From positions 22,547,961 to 22,611,960 of the forward strand of contig OZ010678.1 of the NCBI GenBank assembly GCA_963932185.1: 64,000 bases of DNA. Direction: 5' to 3'. The notes below the pieces were generated by a model, which was not told the origin of the DNA, did not search any database, and saw only the letters and a list, made by a program, of their open reading frames with translations. The translations under genes were made by a program, and so were the position numbers. Origin of the DNA: Troglohyphantes excavatus. Taxonomy: Eukaryota; Arthropoda; Arachnida; Araneae; Linyphiidae. Positions 60,627-64,000 of this stretch are shown one piece after another (position 1 is the stretch's first letter; the number at the start of each line of letters is the position of its first letter).

Positions 60627-63120
60627 CTTAAATAGAAAAAAAAAACAGTTGTCATATTTAGTGCAATTCAAGTGGAACAACTAATTTTATGTGATAATTA
60701 ATAATTAACTTACTTAAGTAGTCCCAGAATAAAGGCATTGAAACGATATGTACTGTCAGTAAGTAGTTTTTCAGACGTCACGTGGTTAAGTAAATCTTCT
60801 ACATCTTTTCTTGTTTCACCTAGAATGCAAAATAAAAAACATTTTCGATTTACAAATTTAAAAGACAAAAAAATACATTAATGTTCTGTTTAATATCAAG
60901 GTGCAATGAAATTTTCTTCTAAACCATTAAGAGGCACTTTTATTTGCAAATGCATGATATTTCTTTTTAATACAAAAATTATTTCACTTTTAGAATAGAA
61001 CGCTTGAAAATAACTTTTCGCTTCTAAATATTATTATAAGATTGTAGGAATGCACCATTTATTTATGGAAAAGAGTGGCTTCCATTTTATTACTCAATTT
61101 TAAGCTTTCCTTAGCAAAACATTCTTTTCTGAAATACCTCAAACATCCCAAAATGGTTAGTTTAAACAAATAAATGTATAAAAAATGCATTTAAAACAAA
61201 ATCCCCAAACCTCTGGGTGATAACACACAATAGCACCACAGACCACTTCAAACTCTCTCAAGTTTGTTTCGGTTTGGTTAAATAAAGTCGCACTAGAGCT
61301 GCCTATCTCGAAGGAAAGGCCTGGGTACGATGCCTCGTATTTTTGAACCATGGTCAGATGACTAGGGCAACACCTGAGCTTGCACACGACACAACACATC
61401 AATAGTGATCAAGACATTAGACCACGATCAGATTTATCGTGTGCCAGTCCCGTATAAACGACAGTATAACTTGTTGGATATTTTTAGACAACTTCACAAT
61501 TTTTAGTAGTAAAGCTGGCAACCCTCCGATCGCAAGATCACTACTTTTTAATTTTCTTTTTCAGGTCCATCGCACTGGTTAAAACTAGCAATCCTCTCAT
61601 TACTAGCTGGATTAGAGGATTTGAGTGCCCCATTTTCCCAGGTTGCACTTCCCATAAACAAAATGAAAATTAATTAAATCTATTAAAAGTTACAACACCC
61701 CATAAAATTAAATAACACCATGATAAATATAATGGTGACATAATAACTGAACACACCCCAAAGCACTTGCAACAGAAACAATAAATAACTAAACACACCT
61801 CAAAGCACTTGCAACAGAAACAATAAATAACTGAACCACTCCCCAAAGCACTTGCAACAGAAACAATAAATAACTGAACCACTCCCCAAAGCACTTGCAA
61901 CAGAAACAATAAATAACTGAACACTCCCTAAAGCACTTGCAACAGAAACAATAAATAACTGAACACTCCCTAAAGCACTAGCAACAGAAACAACAAATAA
62001 CTGAACACTCCCTAAAGCACTAGCAACAGAAACAACAAATAAATGGAACCTTGTTTGATTGAAGCTCCAGCAACCTTCCAAGGGGAATTGGGTAGAGGGC
62101 CAAAGAACCCCTGAACAGATGGTAGGAGACCATCAGAGAGGATGGTGTGAACAGCTGGGCACAGCCAGGTCAGGATTTTCTGTCCCATAGAGTACGAAGA
62201 ATCAACCTAGGGAAAAGAACACAAGGTTTTAATATGAGGGGTAGAACGAGAGGCCATGGGTTTAAATTAAATAAATCACATTTTAATCGGGAAGGGAGAA
62301 AACACTTTCTATAATAGGGTAATAGACAAATTAAATAACTTGCCAATAAATATTGTTAATGCGGGTGTTTCACGTGACGTATCATGATGTAAACTTACTA
62401 GTAGTTTCGATTTCTTCCCTACAGCAGACAACTTTGCTTTCGTTTGTTTAGTCGCTACGCTTGAAATTATAGGAAAGTTTGTTTATAATATTTGTTTTTT
62501 CCAAGTAAGTAATATTTTTATTCTAAATATGAATAAATTTAAATGCAGAAATACTTATATTATATCTGTATATAATTGCCTATAAATAGAATTACACTAA
62601 AATACGGAAAAATACTTTTATTTCAACAACAAAAAAATGCTTCATAAACGATGAGTACAATCTATCTCAGTGAATGAAGTAAATATTTCTATATTGAGGT
62701 ATTATTTAAATACAAACTTAAAATTATACTACAGGAACTGAAGTTCCAAATTTAATAATGATCCAAATTTAAAAATTCTCCGATTTTGTTGTGAAATTTT
62801 GAAAAATTCCCCGACATTTCCAGAATTAAAAAATTCCATGATAATTCCCTGATTTCCAGGTTATGTTGCCACCCTGGATAAGGTTCAAAAAGAAAATCAA
62901 AGAAAGGGGGGGAGGGGGGGTCATGTTATTTTACTATATGTATAACGTTGTCCAAAAGTTAGTTTTTTTAGTTGAAATAATAATGTTTTTTTTTAAATTA
63001 AAGTTTTATATTTCATTCAAATAATATTTTCAGTAATAAATTCACTTACTCCTTTTTTGTTAGAATTCTTGTGGTGCTCGAATATAATTTGGGTTGCTTT
63101 TCGGAGGTTTTCTACTAGAC
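59486..63120 (-). CDS. RUSC1/RUSC2-like RUN-domain protein, 3' part (4 exons; 5' part outside or unrecognised)
   Basis: Exons 63050-63120, 62050-62206, 60714-60819 and 59486-60626 join in phase and encode about 490 residues ending at a TAA. Residues 1 to ~155 form a RUN domain: ENLRKATQIIFEHH, LTWLCPAVHTILSDGLLP, SPWKVAGAS, YRFNAFILGLLN, WWLGHL, and LVSPLSNLPFNLDITFE. The FNAFILGLLN and PLS.LPF.LD blocks are what I recall from RUSC1/RUSC2, adaptors that link vesicle traffic (AP-4, kinesin) and signalling. The remaining ~330 residues are Ser/Pro/Lys-rich and probably disordered. Vertebrate RUSC proteins end in an SH3 domain; none is visible here. The first exon begins in phase, so upstream exons must exist beyond 63120. 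The assignment rests on remembered family motifs. Confidence 0.78.
60714..60819 (-). CDS. RUSC-like exon c (RUN domain)
   Basis: Acceptor TTCTAG, donor GTAAGT. Reads DVEDLLNHVTSEKLLTDSTY then RFNAFILGLL, the RUN signature helix. The last two bases AA join T of the next exon to make Asn. Confidence 0.85.
61262..61630 (-). repeat. tRNA-derived SINE in RUSC-like intron
   Basis: Tail tttggttaaataaagtcgcac on the left, body accatggtcagatgac and gatcagatttatcgtg, degenerate head near 61570-61630. Confidence 0.75.
61740..62041. repeat. 42-bp tandem repeat beside the RUSC-like exon b donor
   Basis: About seven units of aagcacttgcaacagaaacaataaataactgaac..., becoming more alike toward 62041. The period is a multiple of three, so one minus-strand frame reads a repeated VSVASALGSVQLF-type peptide; that frame is not the RUN-domain frame. 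Confidence 0.93.
62050..62206 (-). CDS. RUSC-like exon b (RUN domain)
   Basis: Acceptor TTCCCTAG; encodes VDSSYSMGQKILTWLCPAVH, then ILSDGLLPSVQGFF and the SPWKVAGASIKQ turn. The donor is G|GTTCCA, non-consensus but the only GT that preserves phase. A 42-bp tandem repeat begins about ten bases into the following intron. Confidence 0.78.
62235..62350 (+). pseudogene. Decayed LINE 3' end
   Basis: agaggccatgggtttaaatt ... cacattttaatcgggaaggg ... ataatagggtaatagacaaatt parallels the nucleotide sequence of the LINE tail at 57905-58010, with frameshifts. Confidence 0.65.
62359..62747. mobile_element. Family E MITE, right end lost
   Basis: Starts atgcgggtgtttcacgtgacgtatcatgatg; interior ctacagcagacaactttgctttcg as at 53.1 kb; stops at aactgaagttcc. 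Confidence 0.72.
62748..62875. repeat. Family A MITE, right-end fragment
   Basis: taatgatccaaatttaaaaatt ... gttatgttgccaccctg, only the last ~125 bases of the family, joined directly to the broken family E copy. Confidence 0.75.
63050..63120 (-). CDS. RUSC-like exon a (N-terminal edge of RUN domain)
   Basis: Seventy-one bases: acceptor TTTCCAG, donor GGA|GTAAGT. Reads LVENLRKATQIIFEHHKNSN and ends Lys-Lys-Gly. The first two bases finish a codon begun upstream. Confidence 0.75.
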
Positions 63121-64000
63121 CTGGAAATACATTAAATATTTTAACAACCACAATATATAAACCCAAAAATGCAAAATGACTTTAAATGATTTTACATGAA
63201 CAGATTGGTACATTTATATTCTAAAGTTATAGCCAAAAATTCAGAAATGCATATTATAAACACATGTTGTAAATAGGGTCCTCTAATCAGTGGTACCGGA
63301 AAGACACTTTATCAGCTGTGTATATAAACTACCTGTGACGTCACAATTTGCGCCATTTTTAGTTCAATAGTGAATTTATTTTATCTTCCAATGCTTCGAG
63401 CATGAATGGACTGTAGTAGAGCGAATATGACGTCATAATCGTGAAACCAACATCTCAGACCGAATGGCCTCAAACACGTGACTTCTTTTCAAAATTATGA
63501 ATTAAAAAATACTCGCGATTGGCTGATGAATTGGGAAATGTGTAACAGCGAAATGGAATGACGTCATTAACCATGTGTCTGAGGCCATACATGTCGGTCT
63601 TACTTTGATGTTAGCGAGATTATAACATTATGTTTTCTCTACTATGAATGATCCATGCTCAAAGTTTCAATGTCTGAGATTATATAATATTTTTTTCGCA
63701 ATTTTTACAGTCAACAGAGTAACACTATACGCCATAACAACACTTTCCGCAAAATTACTTCTATTCACCCGATTTCACGGTATGTCGTAAGATTTTTGAG
63801 TCAATTCAAAATTCACAATACAAGTTATTGTGACACTTGTAAAATACATTTATTTAATAGCCAAAGTCAGACTTTTTTTTTAATTAGTTTGTTACTTCAA
63901 AGGGTTAATAAATGTTAAAAAAAATATTTATTACAAAACTTCGTTCTTTATAAAACAGTAGTAAACTCAAAATGCAAAGGTCTAATTCCTTAGAAAAATT
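63121..64000. other. Sequence upstream of the visible RUSC-like exons; three CRE-type palindromes
   Basis: No further exon recognised. Perfect TGACGTCA octamers at 63336-63343, 63428-63435 and 63559-63566 and a CACGTG at 63475-63480. They could be regulatory or belong to an unrecognised repeat. Confidence 0.45.

Noticed and set aside
60627..60655. ATG at 60655 as the start of a single-exon gene
   Set aside because: It lies upstream of a clear AG acceptor at 60627-60628, and joining at 60626 to exon c restores the RUN motif FNAFILGLLN, so the Met is intronic.
61740..62081. Repeat-protein gene (VSVASALGS repeats)
   Set aside because: The frame follows from a 42-bp tandem repeat inside an intron and is out of phase with the RUN exons.
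1..64000. Endogenous viral genes
   Set aside because: I looked for reverse transcriptase, integrase, capsid and envelope motifs; only two LINE-type fragments and one LTR-like repeat without coding sequence were seen.

Overview
The window is AT-rich nuclear DNA from a multicellular animal. It holds two spliced protein genes on the minus strand, buried in transposable-element debris; there are no operons, ribosome binding sites or phage/plasmid features. The depth of MITE, SINE, hAT, piggyBac-like and LINE remnants and the long introns suggest a large, repeat-rich invertebrate genome. An arthropod, perhaps a chelicerate, is my guess only; nothing here proves the phylum.

Positions 4835-49821 (minus strand) carry the first 650 codons of SMC5, the ATPase core of the SMC5/6 DNA-repair complex. 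I could join fifteen exons by eye, all with AG acceptors, GT donors and matching phases. They run from the start codon and Walker A motif (exons 1-2), through the N-terminal head (exons 3-4) and first coiled-coil arm (exons 5-10), across the hinge (exons 11-12), into the returning coiled coil (exons 13-15). The gene leaves the window on the left, so the C-terminal head (signature motif, Walker B) is not visible. About 1.95 kb of coding sequence is spread over 45 kb.

Positions 59486-63120 (minus strand) carry the 3' part of a RUSC1/RUSC2-like RUN-domain gene: four exons encoding the RUN domain and a basic, Ser/Pro-rich tail that ends without the SH3 domain known from vertebrate RUSC proteins. 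The region between the genes (49.9-59.4 kb) holds tRNA-derived SINEs, an LTR-like repeat, a 16-bp-class minisatellite, a LINE 3' end and a perfect 56-nt palindrome.

The introns are dominated by recurring families: (A) about a dozen MITE copies with termini CAGGGTGGCAAC and 5-6 bp target duplications; (B) an element ending CATGGTTCACACAG; (C) hAT-type MITEs starting CAGTGTTCACTCTA; (D) a family whose end carries GC-GNA-GC hairpins; (E) elements ending TGTGGGAGTTTCAC; (F) foldbacks; (G) hAT-type elements starting TAGGGATGAAACGG; tRNA-derived SINEs; two larger hAT elements with identical CTCTAGAG target duplications; a piggyBac-like relic; a TTAA-flanked transposase element; a TA-flanked mariner/pogo-like MITE; and a 3.27-kb nested inverted-repeat element. 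Several are nested inside each other, which gives a relative insertion history. I found no convincing new multi-gene system. The best leads are the GNA-loop hairpin cluster (43.3 kb), repeated re-use of target duplications as insertion sites, and the small duplications beside SMC5 exons 4 and 5.
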